Below, one piece after another: positions 12,413-24,779 of a stretch of 64,000 bases of DNA. Numbering within the stretch: position 1 is the first letter of the stretch; the number at the start of each line of letters is the position of its first letter. Origin of the DNA: Tethya wilhelma (taxonomy: Eukaryota > Porifera > Demospongiae > Tethyida > Tethyidae); assembly GCA_964030475.1 (NCBI GenBank), contig CAXIPT010000019.1, positions 251,568 through 315,567 on the forward strand, given 5' to 3'. Both the position numbers and the translations under genes were made by a program. Under the pieces are notes generated by a model, which was not told where the DNA came from, did no database searches, and saw only the letters and a program-made list of their open reading frames with translations.

Positions 12413-13280
12413 CATCAGTTGGCTGAAAACAACAGATCAGTAAAGGTGCAAATTCGTAGGGAAATGTCTCCCAATTGAAACTAAGACAACAATAATGAAA
12501 GTGTTAAAGTGCAAGGGCTTCAAAATAATTGCACATAACATGACTCCCACCCAGTTGTACATATCAGGTGTCCTTCATCTACAATGAGCAGGACTTGTGG
12601 CCCTTTATTTAATGTTCCTGGGACATTGTCTTACAAAGTGATGACAGTGAGTGTGTTTCTCTCCCAACTAGTACAATCCAACATACTCCCAAACAATTGC
12701 AATATTATATTACTGAGCATATTGATACCCTTTCAGCAATTTTGGGATTGATTTGTATTTAGAAACACTACAGGACTTCAATCAATACTGGCAAAATTAT
12801 CGCTAGGTCCACATTTATGACGTCTTGATTAAGAACATAGCCAGCATGTCATCATCATTGATAATAATAGATCTAGTAATCCAATAATCATACATAATTC
12901 TATGAATACCATGTGTATGCATATGGTAATTACTTTTACACTATCAGCATGGATATTATAACAGCTAAGCTAGCTTATAATCTATGCTATCAGTATTAAA
13001 AGTGAAGCATCTTAGGAACTTGGAGATAAATTTAATGCTTTGCTCATCTTACAATGACAATTGGTAAAATAGTGCATTCACCTAAATATTGAAGACAGAA
13101 AGGTTACAGAGACTTCAGCACAACCAGAAATCTTCAGGTAAAGCAGGCAGCAAGTGAATTCCAAATAATGCACACTTAGAAAGAAAATAAGCTAATTTGT
13201 AGCTTTAGAAGCATTTGTGACGGAGGGTGGCACATTAGGGTGTGGAAAACAGTCATTTAGGTGTGATAGAATCAAAAGAA
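12413..13280. other. No recognised feature
   Basis: Non-coding-looking sequence with no domain or repeat that I could assign. Confidence 0.35.
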
Positions 13281-13289
13281 AGTCAACAG

Positions 13290-13525
13290 GGTACTGTATT
13301 CGCACGCATGTATTTTCATGTGTGCAAGCGCTTTACATGTCAAAAGAAAGCAAACAAGATGGAATGGCTGTTTGAGTGTGTGCAAAATTCTTCCTACATT
13401 TAGTACTCTGTTGAGTCCCTCATGAGAATAATTCTTTATACACTCAGACAGCCATTCCATCTTGTTTACGATTTGTCCATTCCTATGTCTTAGACCTGGC
13501 ATGATTATGGGGGTGTCTTCCAATT
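13290..13525. repeat. Copy of foldback MITE family M1
   Basis: The inverted arms carry the M1 core gcaaacaagatggaatgg and its complement near 13450-13475. The middle is replaced by unrelated sequence and the outer ends are divergent. Confidence 0.65.
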
Positions 13526-13769
13526 TTTAAAACTGTAATAACCTTTATTAGTAGTTAAATAGTTATGTGTATAATTGCTTATAGCTACAATTACAATGTA
13601 CCACGCGTCATATTTAAGTGAGTATACCTTTAACATATTAGGGACACTTTTTCTGACCAGAAATTTATTTTTATGTTTATTGATAATGGTTTTAAATTAT
13701 ACAGTCAGGATGGGTGGGAACTGCATGCGCCTGTGCTTTATAGCTTGTATTGGTGATGTGGGTTAGATC

Positions 13770-13945
13770 TCATTTGTTATTATCATAGATTGTTTTATTT
13801 AGGCCTTTGTTTGAAAGTTTGGTTAGAGTTCCTAATTTGCATATCCAATAATATTCTCTCTGTTTTAACCATGTGTTTAAATTTTCTCTATCAAGGTAAT
13901 GGGGTGCCATTTCTAGGATCTGGAATTTTATGTCTGCTCATTTGT
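13770..13945 (-). pseudogene. GIY-YIG nuclease C-terminal fragment of a Penelope-like element
   Basis: On the minus strand the frame reads ADIKFQILE..., then an REYYWICKLGTL block, then NKGLN and a stop. The order 'F-x-I-L-E ... R-E-x-x-W-I-x-x-L-x-T ... G-L-N' is the conserved end of the GIY-YIG endonuclease carried by Penelope-like retroelements. The catalytic N-terminal part and the reverse transcriptase are not readable upstream, where stops are frequent. It is a remnant. Confidence 0.5.
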
Positions 13946-14553
13946 GGTCGCCTGCTTGGCTTTTTTTTTTTGTGTTTCAGGTACCGATGTGAGTAGGTTA
14001 GATGGGCCTCCTTGGCTGGTTTGTTTGTTTGTGAGTGTTCTTTGGCCTTTGGAGATGCCATTTCTTAGGTTAATCGGGCTGGGCGTGTAGTTGGTTTTGT
14101 TAGTGCTCTTTGACATTTCTGTATGTCAGGTCAATGGGTTTTAGGAAAGATATGGTTAGGATTTGGTTTGTTCTCTTTTAGTTTTTTAGGGGTGCTTCAA
14201 TATATATATCTCTTCCTGGTATATATGTAATTCTTTCTCACTTCTTAAATCTTCCAATAATTTCTTCCGTATTCTCCACGTGCTTCTTCTATGTCTTCCA
14301 AATGCTCCAATTGCTAATCTTCCAGAATTCTTCCTGTAGGCCTTTCGACGAGTAGTCTTCTTCAGCAGGAAATAACTCGAAAATGGAAGCTAGTTGTTTG
14401 TGCGTTATAGGTTAGGTTCTCCTTGGCGTGGCGTGTGACGTGATGTCGCATGTTCGTCACGGGTCGTTAGTGTTCTATTTAGAAGGCATGCGCATTGTGC
14501 GCTTAGGGGGTGTGGTTATATGGGGTGTGGTTTTGGATAAATAGAAATGTCTC

Positions 14554-14956
14554 TCATAAGAGTAAAGTTGAAAGTTTGAAATTTTGAATACATATGGCTA
14601 TTATAAACTGTAAAGTTTTATTCTTCCCGTTGGGATGTGTAGTCTGTTTCTTCTGTGTTCTGGAGGTCCGGCCAGTCATCTTCACTTGGGAGCCTGAACC
14701 AACGCCGGATCCTCCAGTGGATCGAGCAAAGTCGATCTCTTTCATCTTCTAGGTTTAGAGATCTGAGATCCCAGTCAGCTTCAAGGTAGACCGATAGGAA
14801 AGTTCTTCGTCGTTTCTCCTTGCTGCATCTTCCGTAAGTCTTTCGGCTTCTTCCACAATTCGGTTTGTTGTCATTTTGAGTTTTCTTGAGTTTTTTGTTT
14901 TTCTGTTTATAGTGTTGTTGTATGAAGTTAAAGGAGGTAAAAAGAGGTTGTAACAT
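14554..14956 (-). other. Open frame of unknown nature
   Basis: A 112-codon frame (14956-14618) is rich in basic residues and then in charged and aromatic residues (KEKRRRTFL, EADWDLRSLNLEDERDR). I see no known motif. It abuts the tandem repeats at 14905-15150 and could be a retroelement remnant or chance. Confidence 0.2.
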
Positions 14957-15150
14957 ATAGCAGGTTGTAGTAGGTTGTAAGAATGTGTTGTATGAAGTTA
15001 TTAATAGTATGTTATAAGAGATTACAGTGGGTTATAAGAGATTATAGTAGGTCATAATGTGTTGTATGAAGTTAAAGAGGTAAAAAGAGGATGTAACATA
15101 TAGCAGGTTATAAGGGATTACAGTAGGTCATAAGAATGTGTTGTACGAAG
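14905..15150. repeat. Imperfect tandem repeat
   Basis: The blocks gtgttgtatgaagttaaag, gaggtaaaaagagg and taacatatagcaggtt recur two or three times with drift, interspersed with ttataagagatta units. Confidence 0.7.
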
Positions 15151-15269
15151 TTGTTTAAGTTGTAACTTATCAGAGGCAGGTTCTGAGAGAATATCATTAA
15201 ATATATTGTAGAGATTAAAGTAAGTTACAGCATTGTGGAATTAATAGTTTTGCAAAAAAAGTGAAAGTA

Positions 15270-16104
15270 CAGTGTTCCAAATGAAGAGAGCAAACTTTTT
15301 GAATTTGGGTTATTTGCCACTTAACTTAGCAAAACTAAGTAGGGTTGGGTTCTACATAATAAAATTAGATAATTCAATTACCAGAGAAATTAGTAAAAGA
15401 TGGGCGGGGCTATCATGTGACACCTCTGCAGCTGTATGGGTTCTTTTATTGAGGTGATTTTTAAAAGGTTTTTAGCATTTTTCTTCTACAAACCTTGGAG
15501 TTAAGCTCTGAATTTTCTTTCCAGGATAATATCCTCTGAACTACATATTCACAGTAAATATGGGTTAACTCAAAAGTCATTTTTCTAGATAACCAAAAAA
15601 TCAAGTTTTAGAGGGGTAAAAGTTTTTAGCATTTTATTTCTGCAATCTTGTGAGTTAAGCTCTGATTATTTCAAATAAGAGTAGACATGTTAGTTTATTG
15701 ATGCATGGAAAAGTTGAGCTTTTTGCACACTCTGCTTAGTGTTTAAGTTGAAGGAAAGTAGTTAGCCTACAATACAGCCATTTTGATGATGTAATATGAT
15801 GTCATAAGTGTAGTGTGCAGTTATCTGATGTCATTAACCACAACATGGTTACTATAACAGCTGCTATTATGCAATTCCTTGTAGTAAATTGTCATTAATT
15901 CATTGTGATGTCATCAAAATGGTGATAAGAATGTATTACTGCTATACTAAACTTTGCCAAAACTACTGGCTACAGACAGCTCAAGTATTTTGATGGTAGA
16001 TTAATGCTTAACTAGTGAAATTTTGTGTAAAATTATGCTCCATTTTGGATTGGGTAAAAATTAGAGCAAGATTAAAAAGTTTGCTCTCTTCATTTGGAAC
16101 ACTG
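15270..16104. mobile_element. Non-autonomous TA-flanked DNA transposon, 835 bp
   Basis: Perfect 31-base terminal inverted repeats occupy 15270-15300 and 16074-16104 and begin CAGTGTTCCAAATG. Each is flanked by TA (15268-15269 and 16105-16106), the target duplication of Tc1/mariner-type elements. The interior contains no transposase and only short open frames, so it would need a transposase in trans. Perfect TIRs suggest recent movement. Confidence 0.88.
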
Positions 16105-16106
16105 TA

Positions 16107-16837
16107 CTATACACAAATTTAATTAAAATCAACTCACTTAGTTACCTTTGTCTACTATAGCAGTACTCTAGATAATAATTCCTTCTTTTTACAACTCTAT
16201 GTATATAAAAATGAAAATGGGTTTTGGGGATGGCATTCAGTGTCTTTTTAAATCTTGACAGCCAGGCGAATGTTTGCTCGCTACTCATTGTATTGTATGT
16301 TGGGTGCTTCTGTTTAAGGGAGTCAGGACTGTATTTCTCTCGGCATTGTTCATCTCGATGATTACGGATATGAAGTTATCAATAACTTTGTTGATATCCA
16401 TCCATATATAACTCAGATGTCCTGCATATTGCAAGTTACAACATGGATGAAATAGATTGGATATATGTCATTACACTAAACTGCCCTGTTTTCATGCACC
16501 AATCCACATTTACACAATGTCATGTATCTTCAATCTGGCTTAGCAAATTGCCATGTATTAAACCTAAAAACTGGTTAATGATGTAACCTGGTGAGCAGTA
16601 ATTAGAGTGAAATTTTCCCACCACAAGGCAGGTTGTTTTACCCATACCTTGCGCACAATTATAATCACATGCTCAAGGGGAGCGGCTGAACAGCTACCTG
16701 AAACGACAATCTCCCTTTTGTATTAAAGCACTGTAGGGGACATTTAAACACAAGTCAAGCTAATGGGTTTAATGCGCATTAAAGGATGCGTATAAAACGG
16801 GGCTAAGTACAACAGCATGTACTAGATTATACATACC
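16107..16837. other. No recognised feature
   Basis: No domain, repeat unit or RNA signal could be assigned. Confidence 0.35.
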
Positions 16838-17025
16838 TGGCAGAGGCAATGGCTTCTTGGTAACCTTGAGGTTATCAAGGTGGCACATGTTGTCATAACA
16901 TAATGTGAGTTTGTTTATCTCCTCCCGAGTTGAATTTCGAAATGCTGATACCATCCACGTTAACGTGAGAAGAAAAACTTGGGCTGGTCCTTCAGAGCTG
17001 ATAGGAATTGCAGTTGACTCCGTCG
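16838..17025 (-). pseudogene. Exon of a transposase-like protein (possibly KDZ-related)
   Basis: An open frame on the minus strand contains LTLCYDNMCHLDNLKV followed by PLPLP. It ends at a plausible donor, CTGCCAG|GTATGT near 16838. The CYDNMCHL...PLPLP pattern recurs in large uncharacterised invertebrate proteins that resemble KDZ-type transposases; this recollection is not verified. No neighbouring exons could be joined confidently. Confidence 0.35.
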
Positions 17026-18950
17026 CTTCTGTCTACTTTCTTTGCGAAGTTGGTATAGGTTTTGAGCATTTCAAGAGTTCCTAATTAAAACAGACAGACA
17101 AATAGATTCACACTCGACATTGTCATATAATTAACATTCAAAAAATTTACCTTGAGAGTCAGCAGCACTGACCTGTTTTGTGGCATTGGCTTGTGCACCT
17201 GTAGCGAATGAATCAAAATTATGTATGGAACACAAGTCTGTAAAAATATAAATAAGAGTGCCTACTCTACTTACGGTTGGATTTTTCCTTGGTGTGATGT
17301 AAATAGGTTTTCAATCCAGTTGGCAATCCTTTTTTTCTCTATGATTGAGCAGTGCTCCTCACAAAATGCCATACCATGGGACATGTGTCCACATACTACA
17401 GATTACCTTCAAATCCACTGACTACCTTTGGAACTCTAAACATACAAACTGGATAGGTTAGCTTCCAATTTCCATCAATTGAAAAAAGTGAACCACATCC
17501 AATAAGTAACTGTTCTTTTGAATGAAATATCTTTTATGTGCTCAGCTTGATTCTATACTCTTAATCTACTTAATTATACATTTGTACACCTGTATGCACT
17601 CACTTGCACCTATTGTGGTGTGTTATATTAAATTATTATTATTATTACACAAGCGCATGCCGCGGAGTGGTAGCATATCTTCTCTAGTGCTAGTCATTTT
17701 AAACAGGCCTTTTGTGCCTCACTGAACCTGATGGCTGCGTTCTTCTTTGAGGGTACATTTGAGCTATGGTTTGAGGCAACATGTTCTTCCTAAACACTCA
17801 TTCCACTGGCACCATCATCTGACAGATCACTAGTACTGATTTCGCTCTCCATTATAGCTAGCTCTCTATGTCTCTAGGTCTAGGACTGCTATATAGACCA
17901 CGTGTTGAGGATAGAGGGGGTTAATAAAATTGTTTCTATGACTGCAATGTTACGATAAGGGTTAATGTGGAATTGTATGCAATTCCTTTACTGTACGAGT
18001 TTCATTCATTTTCCAGTACTTGAAATGGAAATAATTCCTGAACCGGGTGAGGTCAAAGCTGTGCTGCAGGTTCGAAGGTCGAAGGTCACATCAATTACGA
18101 ATTTAACTCTTTATTTCTGTATTGTATCATACTTACCCTCTCTCGAGAATTCTTCTTTTTTCTTTTTTCTTTTTTCAATTTCGTATGAAATGCCGCTTGC
18201 TTCTGCCATTTCAGCTGCAACAGACCACATCGATCACAAAAATGAACAGAAACTGAAATGCCTAAAGTTGCCGCTGCCCATGCGCGCGCGTATTACGTGG
18301 TATGCATGGCACTTGACGATTTTTACCAAACAATAGTATGTACGTACGTCTACGTCTCTCATTGACTGAATGTCAGTACCACCATAAATAAAATGGCTGT
18401 AGTATCAGTATTGTATCAGTTTTAGTGTTATATTACTGTTTCGTTTGAAAACAAAAAATACACAATTATTATAAAAAAATACGACAAAAATATAAGAGAT
18501 TTACAGCATATATACAGTTGGCAATTCAACCAAGTTTGAAGCAGTTTACAGAATTGGAAGTCAGGTTTCAAGGTTTCTCTTTTTGCTGTGTTAACATCAC
18601 AACATGACTTGTACATTTGGGTGGCCTGGAACGTGAATATTGACCTCTTACTGCATGCTGTTATACACCACAACAGTGATCTGTAGTCAAAAATGGCAGC
18701 AATGAAAATCATTTCTTACCAATTTTTTACCAATATTTCTAGAGAGAGGATGATGAGCAGTTGCAGTGAGTCTCCGGAGATGTAGAATGTACTAAGAGAT
18801 TGATTGCCTGATCATTTCTGTATGCAGGTGTAACATTAAGTCTGTCAATAATTATCGTTTATGTTATTTCATTACTAGTGCTAGCTTATGTAGGAACGCA
18901 AACGCGATTGAGATTCTGACTAGTGCATGCTCATTACGCTAGTCATTATG
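17026..18950. other. No recognised gene
   Basis: Short open frames occur, for example 17965-18336, but they lack motifs and have biased composition. Nothing is assigned. Confidence 0.35.
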
Positions 18951-18959
18951 CTTCATGCT

Positions 18960-19283
18960 CATGAAGTGTCTTTCAATAATATGCTCAGGAAAATTTGGTC
19001 TTTACCTCGTACGTGCCATACCGGTATTCTCCATTGTGTCAGTGGACTTCAGAGCATTTATAACATTGTTCTTCTTCGGTCACGTAATCTTCTTCAAGCT
19101 GCTCTATCTTCTAACTGTTCTTTACTAAAAGATGTTTTCTCTGACTCTTGCAAGCTCGCCTATACTTCTGTTGGCTTCAATTACCTGTTTGCTTGTAATC
19201 TTCGGCGTTCTTATAGTGAAGGTGACAGACTATGTGCTGACTTTATTAAGACTGTTAAACTCAATTGTAGCTCTGACATGTAA
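18960..19283 (+). pseudogene. LINE ORF2 C-terminal fragment
   Basis: The frame reads NNMLRKIWSLPRTCHTGIL and continues through a Leu-rich segment to the stop at 19281-19283. The 'R-K-I-W-x-L-P-x-x-T-H' block is the usual region downstream of the reverse transcriptase in CR1/L2/Jockey-type LINEs. Here it is intact to its stop but lacks everything 5', so it is a 5'-truncated insertion. Confidence 0.62.
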
Positions 19284-19734
19284 TCACAATATTTAAATTA
19301 CAACTTGCTCATAATTGTACCTCTCCTACGACATTGTTGTGTACATGTGTGAGAATAGACTGACACTGCTCTCAAACAATCAATTTCCTCCATAGCCTTT
19401 TCCCTGTCACCTGGACAAGTAAACCTGTAGTCACCCATGTCTCTCTCTCTAAGTTCTGTCTCCAGCTCACGGTTCCAAAAGGCACTTGTGAGGATTTTTC
19501 AATGGATCTCAGATAAGTTTGTCGTTTCCGGTAAATCCTCTGCAGAGCAATGAACACCTAAAAAAACAGTCAAATTAAAATCCTTTTCAAACAGTATACA
19601 CATGCATATGTTATACCACAACTGCGACATATATATATATACATATACATTGGTCTCACCATACATGGCCTCAACACTTGGAGAAGAATTGAAAACTATG
19701 AAGTGCTATTCGTGCCAAAATTAGGTGATTGTAC

Positions 19735-19930
19735 TCTCAATATAATGAACATGGTTTTGATGATTCTGAAGGCGGTCTTGATCATGAAGGCCGTCTTGTT
19801 CATGAAGGTGCTATACCATTCTGAAGATCATGAAGGCACTATTCCATTTTGAAGGCGATCTTGATCATGAAGGCGCTACTGCCATTCTGAAGGTGGTCTT
19901 GATCATAAATTATGAAGGTGGTGGTCTTGC
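19735..19930. repeat. Imperfect short tandem repeat
   Basis: Units of about 15-40 bases built from gatcatgaaggcg, ccattctgaagg and cggtcttgatcatgaagg are repeated with many substitutions. Confidence 0.7.
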
Positions 19931-20296
19931 TCTGCATATGGCTCAGACATTATAGCTGCTGATTTGAATTCAGAATTTTTCTTATCAGCTACTAAATGTG
20001 ACAAGAACAAGAGCAGAAAGTTTTTCCACCAGCAAACAGGCATTTTAAATGGAGAGGGGGAACAATATAGAATTTTTTTAGAGATCGTGCTGCTGGCAAA
20101 TCCAAACTATTGGCTAAGCTAGTGAAGGTAAGACAATTTTGTACACAGGATGGTATGATATACGTAAATTATAGATGCATACATAATTTTAAGGAGAGCA
20201 TGCAAGCATGCAAGACAATCAGACAGTGAGGTATTGCCTGTCAACATGGTCAAAAGACTTTTGAGAAAATACATAAACTGGTGTGTAAGAGCTAAG

Positions 20297-20640
20297 CTGT
20301 CCACACTTGTGGCGCACTTAGGGTTCCACTCTGTCCACACTTGTGGTGTACTTAAGGTTCCTATCTGTCCACAGTTGTAATCATGTTTATGGTTTCAACA
20401 TGTCCACACTCGTAGTATATATGCATAGGGTTCCACACGTTTGGTATGCATACGGTTCCTATCTGCCCACACTTGTAATTTGCATAAGGTTCTAACATGT
20501 CCACACTTGTGTTATGTGCAGGGTTCCAATTTGTCCACATGTGTGGTATGCATAGGGTTCCTATCTGTCCATACTTGTAATATGTTTAGGGTTCCAACAT
20601 GTCCACACTTGTAATGTGCTTAGGGTTCCAATCTGTGTAC
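20297..20640. repeat. Minisatellite of about 40-60-base units
   Basis: The unit ctgtccacacttgtaatgtg followed by cttagggttcc recurs about seven or eight times, with alternating gtggt and taat variants. The spacing and lack of unique spacers rule out a CRISPR array. Confidence 0.82.
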
Positions 20641-20732
20641 ACAATGATTGAGTATTAGCATGCTACTACAATTACTGTTAAGAACTTAGGACAATATTAT
20701 AACTATGATTGTATGTGACTATGATAATATTA

Positions 20733-21052
20733 AATCATATTATCTACAACAAAAAAGACAGACATCACATCAGCATCAAATTCTGTTTTAGCAAAATTGC
20801 TTTCAACAAAACTTCCTAGGGGCGGTATTTCTGATGCAAAAAAGTTCACTGACGATACTCCCAGGGATCAATCTGAAGACCTTACTTGTGCCAAGAATGA
20901 TTATGTTCCTCCTCCATTAAAAGTTGAAGTAGATTAGTACACTACTGCAATATCTGATCCACTCAATGACGAAGACCTTGATAACTACAGTAACTGTAAC
21001 AATACACAGAATTTGAATAAGAGAACACTTCTAGAAGTCAGACAAAGACCTT
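20733..21052 (+). pseudogene. Coding-like segment of unknown family
   Basis: The frame is open from 20733 to a TAG at about 20935. It then resumes in the same frame with a similar acidic, Asn/Asp-rich composition (SDPLNDEDLDNY) to about 21052. I do not recognise it. It could be a low-complexity retroelement fragment. Confidence 0.25.
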
Positions 21053-21249
21053 GAGAGGTCACTTCTAAAAATCAGGAACCTTGAGAGGACACTTCAAGAA
21101 ATCAATGGGAAAGTTGACCTAAACAAGAACGCCACTACAGTATTTATGACCACTGACCCACCTCACTCGTTTGCCACTGGCATATCTCTATCATCTGCCA
21201 CTGACCTGCCTCACTATGCGCTTCTCCATTTACTACAGAACGCTATGGC

Positions 21250-21482
21250 TTGGAATGGCTAAGTCGTACAAAGAACGCAAACAAGATGGAACGGCTGTTA
21301 AGAGTGTGTAAGGAATTCTTCCTGTGGGCAAAATAAGAGACTCAATAAGGAGATTGTTAAATGCAGCCCATACAGGAAGAATTCTGCACACACTCGAACA
21401 GCCATTCCATCTTGTTTGCGTTCTTTTTACGATTTAGCCATTCCTGTGTCTCATTACATTTCCAATGTTTTTTTTACTTGTG
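21250..21482. repeat. Copy of foldback MITE family M1
   Basis: Inverted arms carry gcaaacaagatggaacgg on the left and ccattccatcttgtttgcg on the right. The right arm extends to the terminal cattacatttccaatgt block; the left outer arm is truncated. Confidence 0.8.
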
Positions 21483-21554
21483 TTATGATAAATCAAAGTC
21501 CTGATTCATCTCTTAAGAAGAGCAACCAGGTATCACAAAATAGTTCCAGGCAAC

Positions 21555-22110
21555 TTGCATTTAAACTCCAGATAACACACACTTTTGTGTGTGGAAAGGG
21601 TCGTCAATTCGAATTTTCTAGAAGCTAATGAATTATGCATGAGTATAGAAATTAATGGCGGTCATATGGAGGAGACGCTTTTCCCCTTGTATCTAGCTAC
21701 TCAATGAGAGGTGCTAAAAACCGATGGCAAAAGCGACTGACCTGGAAGAAACCATGTTCGTTCGTTCAAGAATCAGCTTCTAAAAGTGAATAGTCTCTGA
21801 GAAAAGTTGAGCCAAGATAGAAGAAGATAGAGTTTGTGTTTGTTACTTTAGCGATGGTTTTAGGCCATGTTTTTAGGCTCATTAGAAAGAGAAAGAGCTA
21901 AATAGTAGCTTAAGAAGCCTTTTAGTGCCAAGTGCTCAGTTTTTGTAGAGTTATCCGTGTGAATATTTAATGGGCCATCTGTGCCTTTCCTGTGTACCCA
22001 GTACTGCCGTATTGGGAATGTGCTAAACTGGTCAAAGACAGTGATCCAAATACATGTATTGCTCCACTTGAGTAAGCTTGTCGGCAAAGCCGTAAATACC
22101 ACTGAACTAA
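21555..22110 (-). repeat. Interspersed repeat R2, inverse orientation
   Basis: It matches the complement of the copy at 25735-26240 over several blocks: gattcttgaacgaa, ggcctaaagccatcg, and a cagtac...gtactg palindrome near the end. It is non-coding and probably a non-autonomous transposon. Confidence 0.7.
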
Positions 22111-22629
22111 AATTAGCAGTCTGACCTTAGGCTTTATTGAAACCAAATCATATGGTACAGTGCATGATCAAGTGAGTCCATGTTAATATGGCGAGCCCTT
22201 CTTCTGTAAAGGCACCGGTGGTGCACAAGCCTCGGCGGCACACTCTGTCACTTGCAACTTGTGATGAGGCAGCATAAATCACAGAGATGAGCAATGCTAT
22301 GATTATATCAGCTGTTGTCAGATGCTATTGAGCAAACCTATGGGCTACCTGAATCATGTAATATCTGTACAGTACTACTTGGTGACCATGCAGCTTAGCT
22401 GAAGCATATTGTGACTGAGTGGAAGTTCACTGGTAAACACACTGACACAACTAACTTGTAAGCTCAGAATTTTAGCTTGCAATCAATTGAGTTACTTACC
22501 TGTGCAAGCAGCTAAGCCACCGGAGCCAAGCACATCACATCCAGAGGCTGAGAGCCAGAGTTATGTCATTTGAAGCACATCCAGTCCAACTGTATTTCTA
22601 GATAATGCACACTTTATGTGGGGCGTAAT

Positions 22630-22900
22630 TTATGGGTGCAGTTTCGAAGGTAAGCGTTCAGAGAACCTCGTATCTCAGAAACTACAGTGTCTTGCAAGAT
22701 TCTACACAACCATTTTCAAGATAATTTCGATTTATGAACGTAAGTACCTTCGGTTTGAACCATAGAGTGGCCATTCTTCACATTATCTAGTAACAGACAG
22801 ACGCACACACACACACACACACACACACAAAACGACTACCGTAATCCTCTTCACGTGAGCCGAGGCTTAATAAGTGAGACTACTGTTATTAAGATGGAGG
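22630..22900. repeat. Repeat family R5
   Basis: The block with cagacagac...acgactaccgtaa matches the complement of 43380-43560 (ttacggtagtcgttttg and gtctgtctgac). It is non-coding. Confidence 0.5.
22804..22828. repeat. (AC)n microsatellite
   Basis: Uninterrupted AC dinucleotides lie inside repeat R5, whose other copy at about 43380-43560 lacks the expansion. Confidence 0.95.
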
Positions 22901-23451
22901 AGAGTTCAGAATACCCTGTGGCTAATCTTATGCCAAGCCAGCAGAGTCATGGATTAGATATAAGGCATTCTCAGGAAGTAAAAATTATTTGTTAGTTTCA
23001 TGATTCCATACGAGTGGTTAGGCCGACAGTTTAATTAATTGTTTTCTGCTGCATGACATTTCCAAATAATGAGACTCTGAGTCTCTTCTGCAGAAATTCA
23101 TGAAATAGTAGATGCTATGCCTGCAGTTATACAACCATCATATTAAATTTTAAGCCAACAAACACGAGACAGTCATAACTACACATCTCAATAATGATGA
23201 CTCATTGAGAGCTACTCACCCATGCAATCTGTACTCTAAGTCACTCTTGCTATAATACTGACACTATCACATGCATGCATGAGCCATACGTATACCAGGT
23301 ATTGACCTTTTTTTTTTAGCAAACATCTCTCTACAAAAAAGATAGAGAGAGGTAAGGCACTAGACAACATAATGTTGCATATTAGACTGATAATACTGAT
23401 TTTCATGGTAGCAGTAAAATGGATTTTCCCTGTTTTGATTTTTTTTGCTAA

Positions 23452-23673
23452 CTAAATTTTGCAACTCAAATACCACTTGATCGTGCATTCTTACAAGTTG
23501 GGAATGAAATGGACAATAAAGCAAAGCTGGATGTCTTGAAAAATTTTATCCTATCACCACTAACTGAAAAGGCTTGTTGCTGGGGAAGAGCTCTGGGTTC
23601 TAATTCTTCTATTGAAATTTTAAACAGTAATTCTCAGCACATGCATAATACATTTTTACCTCTCGTGATATAG
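23452..23673 (+). other. Open frame of unknown nature
   Basis: About 70 open codons contain IPLDRAFLQVGNEMDN and end at a TAG near 23673. The composition is coding-like but the family is not recognised, and no flanking splice junction could be proven. Confidence 0.2.
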
Positions 23674-24132
23674 CCTCTAAAAGAGTAGGCTTGAAAGACC
23701 TGTATGTGCCATCATTGTCTCCAATGTGATGTGGAAGCTACTTTGGAGCTGTTTCACTCGATATGATCTGAAAAGGGTAGGATATGTCAAGCTTAGCTCA
23801 TGATATAACATATCACTGATTCCAACCATTTCTAGAATAAAAGTACTTGCTGTAGTTGATCATGACTAGTATTGGAAGGGCTTGTAATTCAGGTGTTTGA
23901 GAGCTAGCTTATTCCAATTGACCCTGCAAATCCTAATGCTTGGTCTGTGATGGATGAAAACTTTTGCAAGAATTGCTTCTGACAGCATGGGATTATGATC
24001 CTTTGAAGATTGAGCATTTCCTACAGCATTTTCTTTTTTATTTCTCTTAAGCATACTTAGCTATTGGTTTTGCAGCTCTGTACATGGTTTCTTTGTCTTC
24101 GGGTCTTTTGACATCTGAAACTGAATGTAGAA

Positions 24133-24440
24133 GTGCTACGAGAGTTTGTACCATTTAGCGAAGAGGTATACATTAACGGTAGACTGGACACAATAGTTCC
24201 AACTTCGGAACCACCCCCAACTTTCGAAGAAGAGCCTTATGAAGTTGATAGCGTTGTGAAAAAACAATCTACAAGAGTTGGACAGTACGAATTTTATGTT
24301 AAATGGAAAGAATAAGCTCTAAACATATTTTGAAGAAGAGCCTTATGAAGTTGATAGCCTTGTGAAGAAACAAGTTTAATTCAAAGAGTTGGACAGTTAA
24401 ATGTAAAGAATAAGCTCTAAACACATTACATGGGAACACT
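24133..24440 (+). pseudogene. Chromodomain remnant of a chromovirus-type gypsy element, duplicated
   Basis: The frame ends YEVDSVVKK...YEFYVKWKE and a stop at 24313-24315. This resembles the first strand set of a chromodomain (E-V-x-x-I...Y-x-V-K-W-K). A second copy of the same stretch follows (about 24327-24440) with a stop and a deletion, and continues in another frame to SSKHITWEH, the usual chromodomain end. In chromoviruses this domain lies at the integrase C-terminus and directs integration to particular chromatin. The rest of the element is absent. Confidence 0.5.
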
Positions 24441-24779
24441 GATTTTGTTGCGACAGAAATTTGACAAAGATCAAACAAAACAAGTGAACCATCTCGAGCT
24501 GGACTTCGCTGTAGCAAAATACTGAGGGGCCTAATTTCATTTCAAACAAATACTGACTGACATCCAAATGAACAAGGACCATTTCATATCACAATTTAAT
24601 TGTTCTATAATAGTAATATTAAGTTATATACAGTTTCAGTCTTCCCATCTTTTATGTATAAAGAATATACTGAAACTGATTTCCATCGATCATTGTCAGC
24701 AACATGCACATGCACAGTATATGTGGTGATATATATACCTAGTATACATCATGTATGTGCTTGATTACAACTTCTGGAC

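Noticed and set aside
14200..14230. TATA-like promoter (tatatatatc)
   Set aside because: Such words are common in AT-rich DNA and no gene start follows.
17965..18336. 123-codon frame on the plus strand
   Set aside because: Phe/Ser runs from a T-rich tract and no recognisable domain; probably chance.
20297..20640. CRISPR-like array
   Set aside because: The whole unit drifts together and there are no unique spacers of constant length; it is a eukaryotic minisatellite.
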